DNA of 64,000 nt from assembly GCF_000455325.1 (NCBI RefSeq), contig NZ_HG322951.1, forward strand, positions 4,102,650 through 4,166,649, written 5' to 3'. A model generated the notes under the pieces. The model saw only the letters and a program-made list of their open reading frames with translations. It searched no databases and was not told the DNA's origin. This document shows positions 1 through 8,177 of the stretch, one piece after another (position 1 is the stretch's first letter; the number at the start of each line of letters is the position of its first letter). This DNA is from Mycolicibacterium septicum DSM 44393. Lineage in GTDB: Bacteria > Actinomycetota > Actinomycetes > Mycobacteriales > Mycobacteriaceae. The position numbers were made by a program, and so were the translations under genes.

Positions 1-384
1 GGCAACCTCGACCTCGGGAGCGGCGGCCTCGGGGGCCGGTGGCGGCGGCTCGGAGGTCTCGGTCTTGGACGACCACGCGGGCCCGTCCGCGGCGTACAGC
101 ACCAAGTTGCGGTCATCCTGGAGAACGAGCTTGACGTCCTTCTTGCCCTTGGTGTCGGTGTGCCACACCGGCTTCTCGGACGTGTACAGAACGAAGTTGC
201 CGTCGGTCTGCACCTCCGCCCGCTGCACGTCCTGGCCGTTGGTGGAAGTCGACCAGACCGCTTGGCCGCGTGCTTCCAACACGAGGTTGCCGTCATCCTG
301 CAACGTCAGCGTGTACGCGCCGTTGTTGGAGGTGAGCGACCCCCCCTTCTCCAGCTTCTGTCCTTCGGTCAGTGTGTCTCCCAC
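1..384 (-). CDS. Bulb-type (mannose-binding) lectin domain protein, C-terminus beyond window
   Basis: The first 128 codons of a B_lectin (bulb-type, monocot mannose-binding) protein are visible; no stop occurs before the window edge. Three sugar-pocket motifs of the QxDxNxVxY type recur exactly every 30 residues: QDDGNLVLE at 29-37, QTDGNFVLY at 59-67 and QDDRNLVLY at 89-97. The last two are complete; the first ends in Glu instead of Tyr, so that pocket may be weak. A Pro/Ala/Glu linker begins near residue 113 and leads to an unseen second part. The GTG start at 384 was chosen because AAAGGGG lies just upstream and the lectin fold begins immediately. No signal peptide is visible. Such lectins bind mannose-rich glycans; the ligand here is inferred only. 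Confidence 0.85.
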   Translation of the reverse strand, partial: MGDTLTEGQKLEKGGSLTSNNGAYTLTLQDDGNLVLEARGQAVWSTSTNGQDVQRAEVQTDGNFVLYTSEKPVWHTDTKGKKDVKLVLQDDRNLVLYAADGPAWSSKTETSEPPPPAPEAAAPEVEVA

Positions 385-687
385 GCATTGCCCCTTTCTG
401 AACCGTGATCCGGATTGTGCACCCGGCTCCTGTCGACCTTACTGACTTGAAGTTTGCTTTGGTGCCATTCGGCTCGGCCCGAATTCAAACGTCACACAAA
501 CACTGGGGAACACTGGGAATTTCGATGCCGGAAGGCCCGGATCGCCCACTCACGGCGTGTCGCGATTCAGGGCCCGCAGGGCATTCCTCCGGTAGCACGG
601 CCCGGGCCGACGCGAATCGTAAGTCGCGTCAATTCCTGTGCCGGCCAATGATTCTGGCGAAAGGCGGGTCGGCCCGGGAAAACCGCG
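385..687. other. Intergenic region without a recognisable gene
   Basis: About 300 bases separate the start of the lectin gene from the end of the sterol desaturase gene. It must hold the lectin promoter on the minus strand; TAAGGT at about 433-438 (read on the minus strand) fits the mycobacterial TAnnnT -10 pattern but no good -35 pairs with it. The open frames crossing it have no family resemblance and no ribosome binding sites. I see no RNA gene. Confidence 0.5.
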
Positions 688-1599
688 CTACCCGACCGGC
701 TGGGATTCGGACACCTCGGCGGGCTGCCAGCCCGGTGGACCGAAGATGTAGCCGAGCCGGTCACGCAGCCGGCCGGCCCGCCGCACGTCGCGGGCGATCG
801 CCACGTATTCGTGGGTCTGCAGCTTCCAGATGTTGAACGTGTTCACCGGCTTGGTCAGCCCGTAGTGCGGCCGGAACACCTCCGGCTGGAAGGTGCCGAA
901 CATCCGGTCCCAGATGATGAGGATGCCCCCGTAGTTGCGGTCCAGGTACAGCTGGTCGCGTCCGTGGTGCACGCGGTGGTGCGACGGCGTGTTGAAGATG
1001 AATTCGATTGGCCGCCAAAATTTTCCGACTCGCTCGGTATGCACCCAGAATTGATAGACGAGGTTCACCGAGAAGCTGGCGAACACCAGCCACGGCGGGA
1101 CGCCGAGCAGAGGCAACGGAATCCAGGCCAGAATCTCACCGCTGTTGTTCCACTTCTGCCGCAGCGCAGTGGCGAAGTTGTAGTACTCGCTGGAGTGATG
1201 GGCCTGATGCGTCGCCCAGATCAACCGCACCCGGTGCGCGATCCGGTGGTAGGCGTAGAACAGCAGATCCACCCCGACGATCGCGATCACCCAGGTGTAC
1301 CACCGGTTTCCGGGCAGGTGCCATGGCGCCAGGTAGGCGTAGATGGCGGCATAACCCAGCAGCGCGAGCAGCTTCCATCCGGCGGTGGTGAGGATCGACA
1401 CCAACCCCATCGAGATGCTCGCCCACGCGTCGCGGGAGTCGAACGCACCGGCGGGCGCCCGCTGGGACTCGATGTGCTCCAGGCGCCGGGCCGCAACCCA
1501 TTCCACGGTCAGCAAGACCAGGAAGAACGGGATCGCGAAGAACACCGGGTCCCGCATCGGCGGAGGCAGGAAGTCCAGAACGGACCTGATCATGTCCAT
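688..1599 (-). CDS. Sterol desaturase / fatty acid hydroxylase superfamily protein
   Basis: A 303-residue integral membrane diiron enzyme of the sterol desaturase (FA_hydroxylase) superfamily. The histidine clusters that ligate the two irons are complete: HRIAH at 118-122, HQAHH at 131-135, H187, and HHRVHH at 207-212. Hydrophobic segments lie near 18-38, 62-90 and 100-117, with another pair around 155-185, matching the family's hairpin topology with histidines on the cytoplasmic side. Family members oxidise or desaturate sterols, carotenoids or fatty acids using O2; the substrate here is unknown. The gene starts 29 bases after the stop of the carboxylesterase gene on the same strand, so the two probably share a transcript. 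Confidence 0.85.
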   Translation of the reverse strand: MDMIRSVLDFLPPPMRDPVFFAIPFFLVLLTVEWVAARRLEHIESQRAPAGAFDSRDAWASISMGLVSILTTAGWKLLALLGYAAIYAYLAPWHLPGNRWYTWVIAIVGVDLLFYAYHRIAHRVRLIWATHQAHHSSEYYNFATALRQKWNNSGEILAWIPLPLLGVPPWLVFASFSVNLVYQFWVHTERVGKFWRPIEFIFNTPSHHRVHHGRDQLYLDRNYGGILIIWDRMFGTFQPEVFRPHYGLTKPVNTFNIWKLQTHEYVAIARDVRRAGRLRDRLGYIFGPPGWQPAEVSESQPVG

Positions 1600-1628
1600 G
1601 TAAATGTCTCTGTCTCAGCGGATTCGTC

Positions 1629-3191
1629 TCACCGGAAATTGAGTATCTGGCTTCCCCAGGCCGCGTGCAGATCGCGGTCCAGGTCGGCGACGGTCTTGTC
1701 CTGCTTGTCGATCACCAGGGTGGCCCGGTCCTCGCGGCGGTACGGGCGCCACACCGGTTCCCCGAGGGCACCCGAGGGTTGCCCCGTGGCGGCGAAGTTG
1801 ACCCACCGACGACGCACCCGCTGCGACACCGCACGTCCGTGCTTGAGCCCGCCCAGCTTGAACGTCGGATCCTTCGACCCGGCAACGAGATTGCCCCACA
1901 CGTAAGGCAACTCGGTGGCGTGGGCGGCACCGAGCCGCAGCAGGCGCAGCATCGGGGTGGTGAAGTCGAAGCGGTACAGATGCACCGGAGCGACAGCGCT
2001 GTGCCCCTCGGCGAACCACAGTGTCGGCATGCGGAATCCGATGTCGCGCGCCATGCCCAATCCGATCGCCTTGGGGCGTAGACCCGCGTAGGCGGAGGTG
2101 ATCTGGGATTCGGTCGGCAGTTGCAGGCCGGGTTGTTCGGCCGCGATCGCGGCGAACATGGACCGCAGCGCGCCGGGGGTGATCGGCATCAGCGGCGACT
2201 TCATCCAGCGGAACACCGTGGCTTCGTGCTCGTTGGTTCCGATGATCAGCGGTACCGGGTGGGTGCGCCCCTCCCTTGCCGCCGTCACCGGATAGTCCGG
2301 GACCACATCGCCGTCGACGACGGGGGCGAACGCCAGCAGGCCGGGCGTCTGGGTCGGAACCGCGTCGAACACCTCCTTGGCCGCGGCCAGGATGCTGGGC
2401 ACCGGTGCGCCGGACAATTGCCCGACCTCGTCACCTTCGATGCCGAGGCGCTCGAGGAACTGGGCGGCCACGGCCCGGGACCGCTCGACGTCGTAGACCG
2501 ATGTCGCAGGGGAACTCTGCGCGATCGCAGCGCTGAACAGCCCTTCGGCGGCCGGGCTGGCCAGCAGGGTGGTGACGATCCCGCCGCCGGCCGACTCACC
2601 GAACAGGGTCACCCGTTGCGGGTCGCCACCGAATGCGGCGATGTTGTCGCGTACCCAATGCAACGCGGACAGCACGTCACGCAGGCCGAGGTTGGTGTCG
2701 AACCGCAGTCCCTTCGCGCCTGGACGCCCGTTGAACTGGGACAGGTCGAGGAAACCGAACGGGCCGAGCCGGTAGTTGACCGTGACCACCACGGCATCAC
2801 CCTCGGCGGCCAGGACCGCCCCGCTGTAAAGCGGCTGACTTCCCGAGCCCAGGACGTAGGCACCGCCGTGGACCCACACCATGACCGGTTTGCCGTCGCC
2901 GGCCTCGGTTCCGCTCGGCGCCCAGACGTTGAGCACCAGGCTGTCTTCGCCCTGGCGGCCGCCGAGGTCGAGCGGGAGCCTCGGATCGGTGATCTGCGGG
3001 CACACCGGCCCCGGTGCGGTCGCATCGGCGATCTCCTGCCTGCGCGCGGGCGGTTGCGGTGACCGCCAGCGCAACTCACCGACCGGTGCTTCCGCGTAGC
3101 GAATACCCAGCCACTGCTTGACGGTTCCGTCGTCGGTCCCGCGAACCGGGCCGTACCCGGTGTCGACGATCGGTCCGCCTGGGGCCGTCAC
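1629..3191 (-). CDS. Type-B carboxylesterase
   Basis: A 520-residue alpha/beta-hydrolase of the carboxylesterase type B family. Visible landmarks are the oxyanion HGG at 108-110, the nucleophile in GESAGGG (Ser200), a downstream acid candidate in GTNEHEATVF and the catalytic His in HATELPYVWGN. The N-terminal YGPVRG motif and CPQ around 64-66 are typical of the family. No signal peptide is seen, so it is likely cytoplasmic and hydrolyses carboxylic esters of unknown identity. The GTG at 3191 was chosen because homologous sequence starts there; an out-of-frame ATG with a strong Shine-Dalgarno lies 62 bases upstream and its short frame ends over this GTG. The reading frame stays open far upstream, but that part has no family sequence. 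Confidence 0.88.
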   Translation of the reverse strand: MTAPGGPIVDTGYGPVRGTDDGTVKQWLGIRYAEAPVGELRWRSPQPPARRQEIADATAPGPVCPQITDPRLPLDLGGRQGEDSLVLNVWAPSGTEAGDGKPVMVWVHGGAYVLGSGSQPLYSGAVLAAEGDAVVVTVNYRLGPFGFLDLSQFNGRPGAKGLRFDTNLGLRDVLSALHWVRDNIAAFGGDPQRVTLFGESAGGGIVTTLLASPAAEGLFSAAIAQSSPATSVYDVERSRAVAAQFLERLGIEGDEVGQLSGAPVPSILAAAKEVFDAVPTQTPGLLAFAPVVDGDVVPDYPVTAAREGRTHPVPLIIGTNEHEATVFRWMKSPLMPITPGALRSMFAAIAAEQPGLQLPTESQITSAYAGLRPKAIGLGMARDIGFRMPTLWFAEGHSAVAPVHLYRFDFTTPMLRLLRLGAAHATELPYVWGNLVAGSKDPTFKLGGLKHGRAVSQRVRRRWVNFAATGQPSGALGEPVWRPYRREDRATLVIDKQDKTVADLDRDLHAAWGSQILNFR

Positions 3192-3253
3192 GAGTCGGCC
3201 CGCTCGTCGGCGCCCGGGAAACCCCTGGTGCAAGCGCGTGTCGGATCGGTCAT
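3188..3253 (-). CDS. Possible 21-residue upstream ORF coupled to the carboxylesterase
   Basis: ATG at 3253 is preceded by GAGGAG at a good distance, better than anything before the carboxylesterase GTG. It opens a 21-codon frame (MTDPTRACTRGFPGADERAD, then Ser and stop) whose TGA overlaps the esterase GTG in a GTGA arrangement. It may be a leader peptide that feeds ribosomes to the esterase. Alternatively it is the true esterase N-terminus separated by a one-base frameshift. I cannot decide between these from one sequence. Confidence 0.3.
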   Translation of the reverse strand: MTDPTRACTRGFPGADERADS

Positions 3254-3377
3254 GCGGGCTCCTCGGTGAATCTGGGCGAACTCCCCCACGGTACTCACCC
3301 GCTGCGCGGGGCCGGAAAATATTCGCGCTGGTTGCAAACCTCGGCCCGGCGGTGCGGCCGTCGTAGCGTCGGCCGCC

Positions 3378-4628
3378 ATGACCGTCACCGACATCGATCC
3401 AGCCACCACTCCCGCTCTGCTGGGCACGGCGGAACAGGCCCTGGCCGCCGCCGCGGCGCTGGCAGGCGAACTCGCCGCCGGCAGCGCCGAGCGTGAGCGT
3501 TCCGGAGCCTCCCTGTTGCCCCAACTGCGACAGGTTGCCGAGTCGGGCCTGCTGAGCGTCGTGGTTCCGGCCGAGCATGGCGGGCCGGGGCTGTCGGCGG
3601 CCGTCAAGGTCGAGGTGCTGCGCCGGCTGTCCCGCGGCGACAGCGCGATCGGCCAGTTGCTGCTGTCGCATTTCGTCATCGGACAAGCGATTTCTGGCCT
3701 CGGGCAACAGCAGCCCGCGCCGCGCATCTACGCGGACATCCTGGCCGGTGCCCAGTTGGGCAATGCCACCGCCGAACGCGGCACCGCGACCGCCCTGGAC
3801 CGGCGCACGACCGTCACCCCGCAGGCTGACGGGACGTGGGTGCTCAACGGCACCAAGTACTACGCGACGGGTGCCCTCGGTGCGAAGTGGATCGCGGTGG
3901 CCGCCGTCATCGCCGGCAGGGACGGCGAGACCGCCACGGTGTTCATCCGGCCGGATCAGGACGGGGTGACCCTCGATCTGGACCAGTGGTCGGCGTTCGG
4001 ACAGCGCGGCACCGTCAGCGGCGAGGTGCGACTGGACGACGTCGTGGTCGCCGGGGACCTGGTGATCGAGGAGGGCGCCGCACCGGATCCGGTCGACGGG
4101 CCGCCCAGTGTGCTCGGCGCCTACGACCAGGCCCTGCACGCCGCGGTGGACATCGGCATCGCCCGCGCCGCGCTCGAGGACGGCGCCGAGTTCGTGGGCA
4201 CCCGGTCACGGCCGTGGAAGGAGGCGGTGCTGGCCGGGGTGACCCGTGCCGACGAGGAGCCCCACGTGGTGCGCCGGTTCGGTGAGCTGACCGCCCGGTT
4301 GTACGCACTGGAGGCCCTGCTCGCCCACGGCACCGCGGTGGTCGACGAGGGATTGGCCGAGACCGAACTGTCGCGGGACACCGCAGCGCGCGCGTCGCTG
4401 CAGGTTGCCGCCGCCAAGGCGCTCGCACAGGAGTACGCGGTCGAAATCGCCAGTGCCATCTTCGAATTGACCGGCACCTCGGGTACGGACACGGCGGCGA
4501 ATCTCGACCGGCACTGGCGCAATGTGCGCACCCATTCGCTGCATGATCCGGCCCGATGGAAGTACGTCCACCTGGGCAACCACACGCTGCACGGCACCCG
4601 CCCGCCGCGCCTGGGCCTGGTGCTCTGA
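3378..4628 (+). CDS. Acyl-CoA dehydrogenase family flavoenzyme (SfnB/DszC-like)
   Basis: A 416-residue protein with the acyl-CoA dehydrogenase layout: helical N-terminal domain, a middle beta domain containing GTKYYATG and a flavin-contacting WSAFGQRGTVSG segment, and a helical C-terminal domain ending HDPARWKYVHLGNH. That C-terminal ending and the lack of the usual catalytic Glu region resemble the SfnB/DszC group of FMN-dependent monooxygenases used on sulfur compounds rather than beta-oxidation enzymes. It is transcribed divergently from the carboxylesterase with 186 bases between starts. The substrate is unknown; the sulfur-acquisition assignment is a family inference. Confidence 0.75.
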   Translation: MTVTDIDPATTPALLGTAEQALAAAAALAGELAAGSAERERSGASLLPQLRQVAESGLLSVVVPAEHGGPGLSAAVKVEVLRRLSRGDSAIGQLLLSHFVIGQAISGLGQQQPAPRIYADILAGAQLGNATAERGTATALDRRTTVTPQADGTWVLNGTKYYATGALGAKWIAVAAVIAGRDGETATVFIRPDQDGVTLDLDQWSAFGQRGTVSGEVRLDDVVVAGDLVIEEGAAPDPVDGPPSVLGAYDQALHAAVDIGIARAALEDGAEFVGTRSRPWKEAVLAGVTRADEEPHVVRRFGELTARLYALEALLAHGTAVVDEGLAETELSRDTAARASLQVAAAKALAQEYAVEIASAIFELTGTSGTDTAANLDRHWRNVRTHSLHDPARWKYVHLGNHTLHGTRPPRLGLVL

Positions 4629-4684
4629 GCCGGCCCGCGACAACCGCGACGCCGCACGCAGGAGAGCTCGGCTAGGTTTGTCGG

Positions 4685-5020
4685 GTGCGGACCTGGGCGT
4701 TGTTGATCGCGGCCGTCGCCACGGAGGTCAGTGCCACCCTGTCGCTGCGCGCGTCCCAGGACCATGCGGGGTGGCTGGTGTTGGTGGTGTCCGGCTATCT
4801 GGCCGCGTTCGTGTTGCTGACCCTGGTTCTGCGCGCCGGCATGCCCGTCGGCGTCGCGTACGGCATCTGGGGCGCGCTGGGTACCGCGGCGACGGCCGTG
4901 CTGGCCGCGGTGCTGTTCGGGGATCCCTTCACCTGGCCGATCGTGGCCGGCATCGGTCTGATCATCGGGGGCGTGCTGCTGGTCGAACTCGGATCGCACC
5001 CGCCCCGGGCCGAATCATGA
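4685..5020 (+). CDS. SMR family multidrug efflux protein, subunit 1
   Basis: A 111-residue protein with four hydrophobic segments, the size and topology of small multidrug resistance transporters. The membrane-embedded Glu needed for proton/drug exchange is in VATEVSATLSL near residue 14. The PVGVAYGIWGALGT motif in the third segment is characteristic. Start is GTG at 4685. It overlaps the next SMR gene by an ATGA junction, suggesting obligate pairing as in EbrAB- or YkkCD-type heterodimers. The short C-terminal tail is HPPRAES. Confidence 0.85.
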   Translation: MRTWALLIAAVATEVSATLSLRASQDHAGWLVLVVSGYLAAFVLLTLVLRAGMPVGVAYGIWGALGTAATAVLAAVLFGDPFTWPIVAGIGLIIGGVLLVELGSHPPRAES

Positions 5021-5349
5021 TGTGGCTGGCGCTGACCGGGGCGATCCTGGTCGAGGTGTTCGCCACGCTGGCACTGCGGGCATCGGACGGATTCCGCCGC
5101 AAGGTCTGGGTCGTGCCGGTCGTCGCCGGGTACGTGATGTCGTTCTATCTGCTGTGGCTGGCCCTGTCCCTGGGCGTGCCGGTGGGGATCGCCTACGGCA
5201 TCTGGACCGCGTGCGGGGTCGCCCTCGTCGCGGTCATCGTCAAGTTCCTCTTCAAGGAGCCGCTGACCCCGGTGATGATGCTGGGCATCGCGTTAATCGT
5301 GTCGGGTGTGTTCACGATCGAGCTCGCGGGCGTCGGCCCCACCCACTGA
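5017..5349 (+). CDS. SMR family multidrug efflux protein, subunit 2
   Basis: A 110-residue second SMR protein beginning at the ATG that overlaps the stop of its partner (a second ATG follows at once). It has four membrane segments, the conserved Glu in ILVEVFATLAL and the signature PVGIAYGIWTACG. Paired SMR genes usually give a heterodimer with subunits in opposite membrane orientations; the more basic loop FRRKVW here compared with the partner fits such a bias. Its last 57 bases overlap the end of the convergent MFS gene. Confidence 0.85.
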   Translation: MMWLALTGAILVEVFATLALRASDGFRRKVWVVPVVAGYVMSFYLLWLALSLGVPVGIAYGIWTACGVALVAVIVKFLFKEPLTPVMMLGIALIVSGVFTIELAGVGPTH

Positions 5350-6555
5350 ATCGGGTGCCGGCGCCGTCTTTCGCGGGAGCACCCCGGCCAGCAGGGCGGC
5401 CACCACTCCGGCCACCGGTACGGCCAGCAGACCGGCCCGCAATCCGGCGGCATCGGCAACGAGCCCGACCAGCAGCGGCGCCCCGAAGAAGCCGACCCGC
5501 ATGAGCCAGGTGACCACGGTCAGACCGGTGCCGGGTCGCAGTCCGGGCAGCTGATCGGCGCCGTGCATGGCGGCGGGCACCAGGGTGGCCACCCCCAGTC
5601 CCGCGAGCGCGAACCCGGCGATCGTGGTGGCGATGCTCGGGAAGGCCAGTGCGGCCCCCATCCCGGCCGCCGCGATCAGGCCACCCGCCCGCGCCACCGT
5701 GGCCTCGCCGAACCGGTCGACCAGCCGGTCGCCGAGCAGGCGGCCGATGAACATGAACCCGACCAGGGCGATGTAACCGGAGACCGCCAGCGCAGGCGGC
5801 GTGTGCAGGGAGTCGCGCAGGTACAGCGTGGCCCACGAGCTTCCGGCGTCCTCGACGGTGGCACCCGCGATGGCGATCAGCACCAGGGCCACCAGGATCA
5901 GGTACACCCTCGGCCCGGCCCTGGTCCCCGCCGCCGAAGCGTGTGCGGCCGGGTGGTCGTCATGGTCGGGGCCGGGCAGCAGGTAGCGGTAGGCGACCAC
6001 GGCCACCGCGCTCAGCAGCACTCCGACCACCGAAAGCTGGATTCCGCGCGGTATTCCGAGCGCGATCGCACCGGCACCGATGAGTCCGCCGAGGATCGCC
6101 CCGGCGGCCCAGACCGCGTGCAGGGAATTGATGATGGAGCGCCCGTGTCTGCGTTGCAGCCGCAGCCCGTGTGCGTTCTGCGCGACGTCGACCACCGAAT
6201 CGCTCGCCCCGGCCAGAAACAGCGCCGCGGCAAGCATGAGCGGTGTGCCCGCGACGCCGGCCGCGATGACGAAGGCGGAAAGGGCCACGGTGCCGATCAC
6301 CGCGACCCGCGCACTGTGGAACCGTCGAATCAGCGTCGCCGCAGTCAATCCCGCGACGAGTGCCCCGCCGGAGAACGAGGCGACGGCCGCGCCGTACACC
6401 GCGTTGCTCAGGTGCAGGTCGGTTTTGATCTCCGGGTAGCGCGGCAGCAGATTGGCGAAGATCGCTCCGTTGGTCAGGAACAGCGCTCCCACGGCGATCC
6501 GGGCCCGGCGCAGCGCGGCGGTGCCGCGTTGTTCTGAGACCGGTCCGGATGCCAC
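5293..6555 (-). CDS. MFS transporter
   Basis: A 420-residue major facilitator superfamily protein with about twelve hydrophobic segments. The RxxxA-type loop after segment 2 (TLIRRFHSARVAVIG) and the GRLLGDRLVDRFGE motif between segments 8 and 9 are clear. Related proteins are drug or sugar exporters; the substrate cannot be told. The GTG at 6555 is the first possible codon and has no obvious ribosome binding site, so the start is uncertain. The last codons overlap the end of the convergent SMR gene. The two exporters face each other and do not form an operon. Confidence 0.8.
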   Translation of the reverse strand: MASGPVSEQRGTAALRRARIAVGALFLTNGAIFANLLPRYPEIKTDLHLSNAVYGAAVASFSGGALVAGLTAATLIRRFHSARVAVIGTVALSAFVIAAGVAGTPLMLAAALFLAGASDSVVDVAQNAHGLRLQRRHGRSIINSLHAVWAAGAILGGLIGAGAIALGIPRGIQLSVVGVLLSAVAVVAYRYLLPGPDHDDHPAAHASAAGTRAGPRVYLILVALVLIAIAGATVEDAGSSWATLYLRDSLHTPPALAVSGYIALVGFMFIGRLLGDRLVDRFGEATVARAGGLIAAAGMGAALAFPSIATTIAGFALAGLGVATLVPAAMHGADQLPGLRPGTGLTVVTWLMRVGFFGAPLLVGLVADAAGLRAGLLAVPVAGVVAALLAGVLPRKTAPAPDSVGGADARELDREHTRHD

Positions 6556-6585
6556 CGAGGCGACACTACTGGGCCGCCGGGAAAG

Positions 6586-7494
6586 CTAGCCGACCGCCGA
6601 CACCAACCGCTCGCTGACCTGCCAGAGATCGGCGGCCAGGGCCGGATCGTACGAATCGTGCGAGGAGCGGATCCGGCGAGTTCCCTCGAAGTACTCCCCC
6701 GTGACGCCCTCGAGGGCGGGATCGTCGACCAGAGCGGCGAGATTGGCTCCAGAACGTCTGGTGCTGTTCACATTGGGCAAGATCCGCAGTACCGGCATGA
6801 CCAGGCGCCAGGCCAGCCGCTGGGCGCTCCCATAGTTTCTGGCCAGCCCTGAACCCGGCATCAGGCCCGGATCGAATGCGTTGACCGTGACTCCGCGGGC
6901 CCCGTGCCCCAGCCGCCGGTCCGACTCGTAGGTGAAGAGCATGTTGCAGAGTTTGGAAGTGGTGTAGCGACGCCGGCCCTCTTCACCCGTCAGGCCACCC
7001 ACCGGCGGGCGCAGCAGTTCCTCAGCTGAATTATATTGCGGTGCAGGCATACCCGTGAACTTGTCCGGATCGTGGGTGCCGCTGCCGACCACGACGATTC
7101 GGGCCGGGGCCGTCAGGGCACCGAGCACCTGCTGTACCAGGGCGAAATGACCGAGGTGGTTGACACCGAACGTCAACTCATAGCCGTCCGCCGTCGTCGC
7201 CGCACCCGAGACCACCTGCAGCCCGGCGTTGCACACCAGCGCGGTCAACGGCGGAACCTCCAGATCCGGCAATCTGCCGGCGAAGTCACGCACCGACCGC
7301 AGCGAGGCCAGGTCGAGTTCAGCGACCGTGGTGCGTCCGGGACGGTCGAGCCGGGCCGCCGCGTCGGCGCCACGTCGGGTGTCGCGCACGGCCAGCACCA
7401 CATGCCACCCGGGATCGGATTCCAGGAGTGCACGGGCACATTCGAATCCGAGCCCCGTGTTCGCACCGGTGATGATCGCGGTCTTGCCGGTCAC
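6586..7494 (-). CDS. Short-chain dehydrogenase/reductase (protochlorophyllide reductase-like)
   Basis: A 302-residue SDR beginning with the nucleotide-binding TGANTGLGFECA motif, followed by CNAGLQ and the catalytic YTTSK (Y-x3-K). The overall layout (NHLGHF, then a long C-terminal substrate lobe) is that of the WWOX/retinol-dehydrogenase-like SDRs often annotated as light-dependent protochlorophyllide reductase homologues; that specific activity is not expected here. GTG at 7494 overlaps the stop of the TetR gene by GTGA, so the two are translated together and this SDR is the likely target of that regulator. Confidence 0.8.
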   Translation of the reverse strand: MTGKTAIITGANTGLGFECARALLESDPGWHVVLAVRDTRRGADAAARLDRPGRTTVAELDLASLRSVRDFAGRLPDLEVPPLTALVCNAGLQVVSGAATTADGYELTFGVNHLGHFALVQQVLGALTAPARIVVVGSGTHDPDKFTGMPAPQYNSAEELLRPPVGGLTGEEGRRRYTTSKLCNMLFTYESDRRLGHGARGVTVNAFDPGLMPGSGLARNYGSAQRLAWRLVMPVLRILPNVNSTRRSGANLAALVDDPALEGVTGEYFEGTRRIRSSHDSYDPALAADLWQVSERLVSAVG

Positions 7495-8099
7495 TTTTCC
7501 TCCAGGAGTATCGGGATGAGGGCGGTGACGGCCTGCCACAGCCGCAGGTACATGCGCGCCACGTCGGTGGTGTCGGGCTCGAGGTGTCCGGCGAAGAACA
7601 CGCCGTCGGACTGCGCCACGGCGAATGCCGTGAGTTCGGCGACCACCCGCTCCGCACGGCGTGGCGGCACGTCGTCGGGCAACTGGCCGCGCACGGCGGC
7701 CGAGAAGCGCGAGATGGCGGTGTCCCGCACGCGGCGCACCACCGCTGTCACCGTCGGGTCGTCGCCGCGTTCCAGGGACAGCAGATAGAGGATGCGGAGG
7801 AACTCGGGGCGCTGCGACTGCTGGTCGGCCAGGACCGCCAGCTGGTCGTCGATGCTCCCGCCGCTCGGGATGGCCGCGAAGAACCGGTCGGCGCCGCGTT
7901 CCATCACGGCCGCCAGGACTCCGTCCTTGGACCCGAAATGCCAGTAGATCGAGCTGGCCGGCAGGCCGCAGGCCTTGCGGATGTCGCTGATCGAGGTGGC
8001 GGCGTAACCGCGCGTGGCCATCAGTCGCTCGGTGGCGTCGAGGATCTGTTCGCGAGAATCCGCGCCCTGCTGTTGTCGTCTCGTGGCTGCCGCGGTCAT
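7491..8099 (-). CDS. TetR/AcrR family transcriptional regulator
   Basis: A 202-residue TetR repressor. The DNA-binding domain occupies roughly residues 14-60, with a helix-turn-helix ISDIRKACGLPASSIYWHF. The C-terminal all-helical domain binds an unknown ligand. It leads a two-gene operon with the following SDR (GTGA overlap) and is divergent from a decarboxylase paralogue. A perfect inverted repeat lies 11 bases before its start, so autoregulation and control of the divergent gene are likely. Confidence 0.88.
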   Translation of the reverse strand: MTAAATRRQQQGADSREQILDATERLMATRGYAATSISDIRKACGLPASSIYWHFGSKDGVLAAVMERGADRFFAAIPSGGSIDDQLAVLADQQSQRPEFLRILYLLSLERGDDPTVTAVVRRVRDTAISRFSAAVRGQLPDDVPPRRAERVVAELTAFAVAQSDGVFFAGHLEPDTTDVARMYLRLWQAVTALIPILLEEK

Positions 8100-8110
8100 C
8101 TGAACCCACC

Positions 8111-8130
8111 TCTGTAAGGATCGTTACAGA
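8111..8130. promoter_or_regulatory. Inverted repeat, probable TetR operator
   Basis: TCTGTAA and TTACAGA form perfect 7-base arms around GGATCG. The element lies in the 78-base gap between the divergent TetR and decarboxylase-like genes, just outside the TetR start. This is the position and size expected for a TetR-family operator. Binding itself is inferred. Confidence 0.65.
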
Positions 8131-8177
8131 CAGGCTAACAGCGCTCGCGGGCACTTCGCCAGTGGCACGCTGAACCG

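Noticed and set aside
811..1905. 364-codon plus-strand frame
   Set aside because: Antisense to the sterol desaturase gene; composition is a GC-frame shadow with no motif or ribosome binding site.
3254..4139. Minus-strand frame continuous with the carboxylesterase, suggesting an 836-residue protein
   Set aside because: The extra 315 residues are antisense to the acyl-CoA-dehydrogenase-like gene and show no family sequence; the esterase domain begins at 3191.
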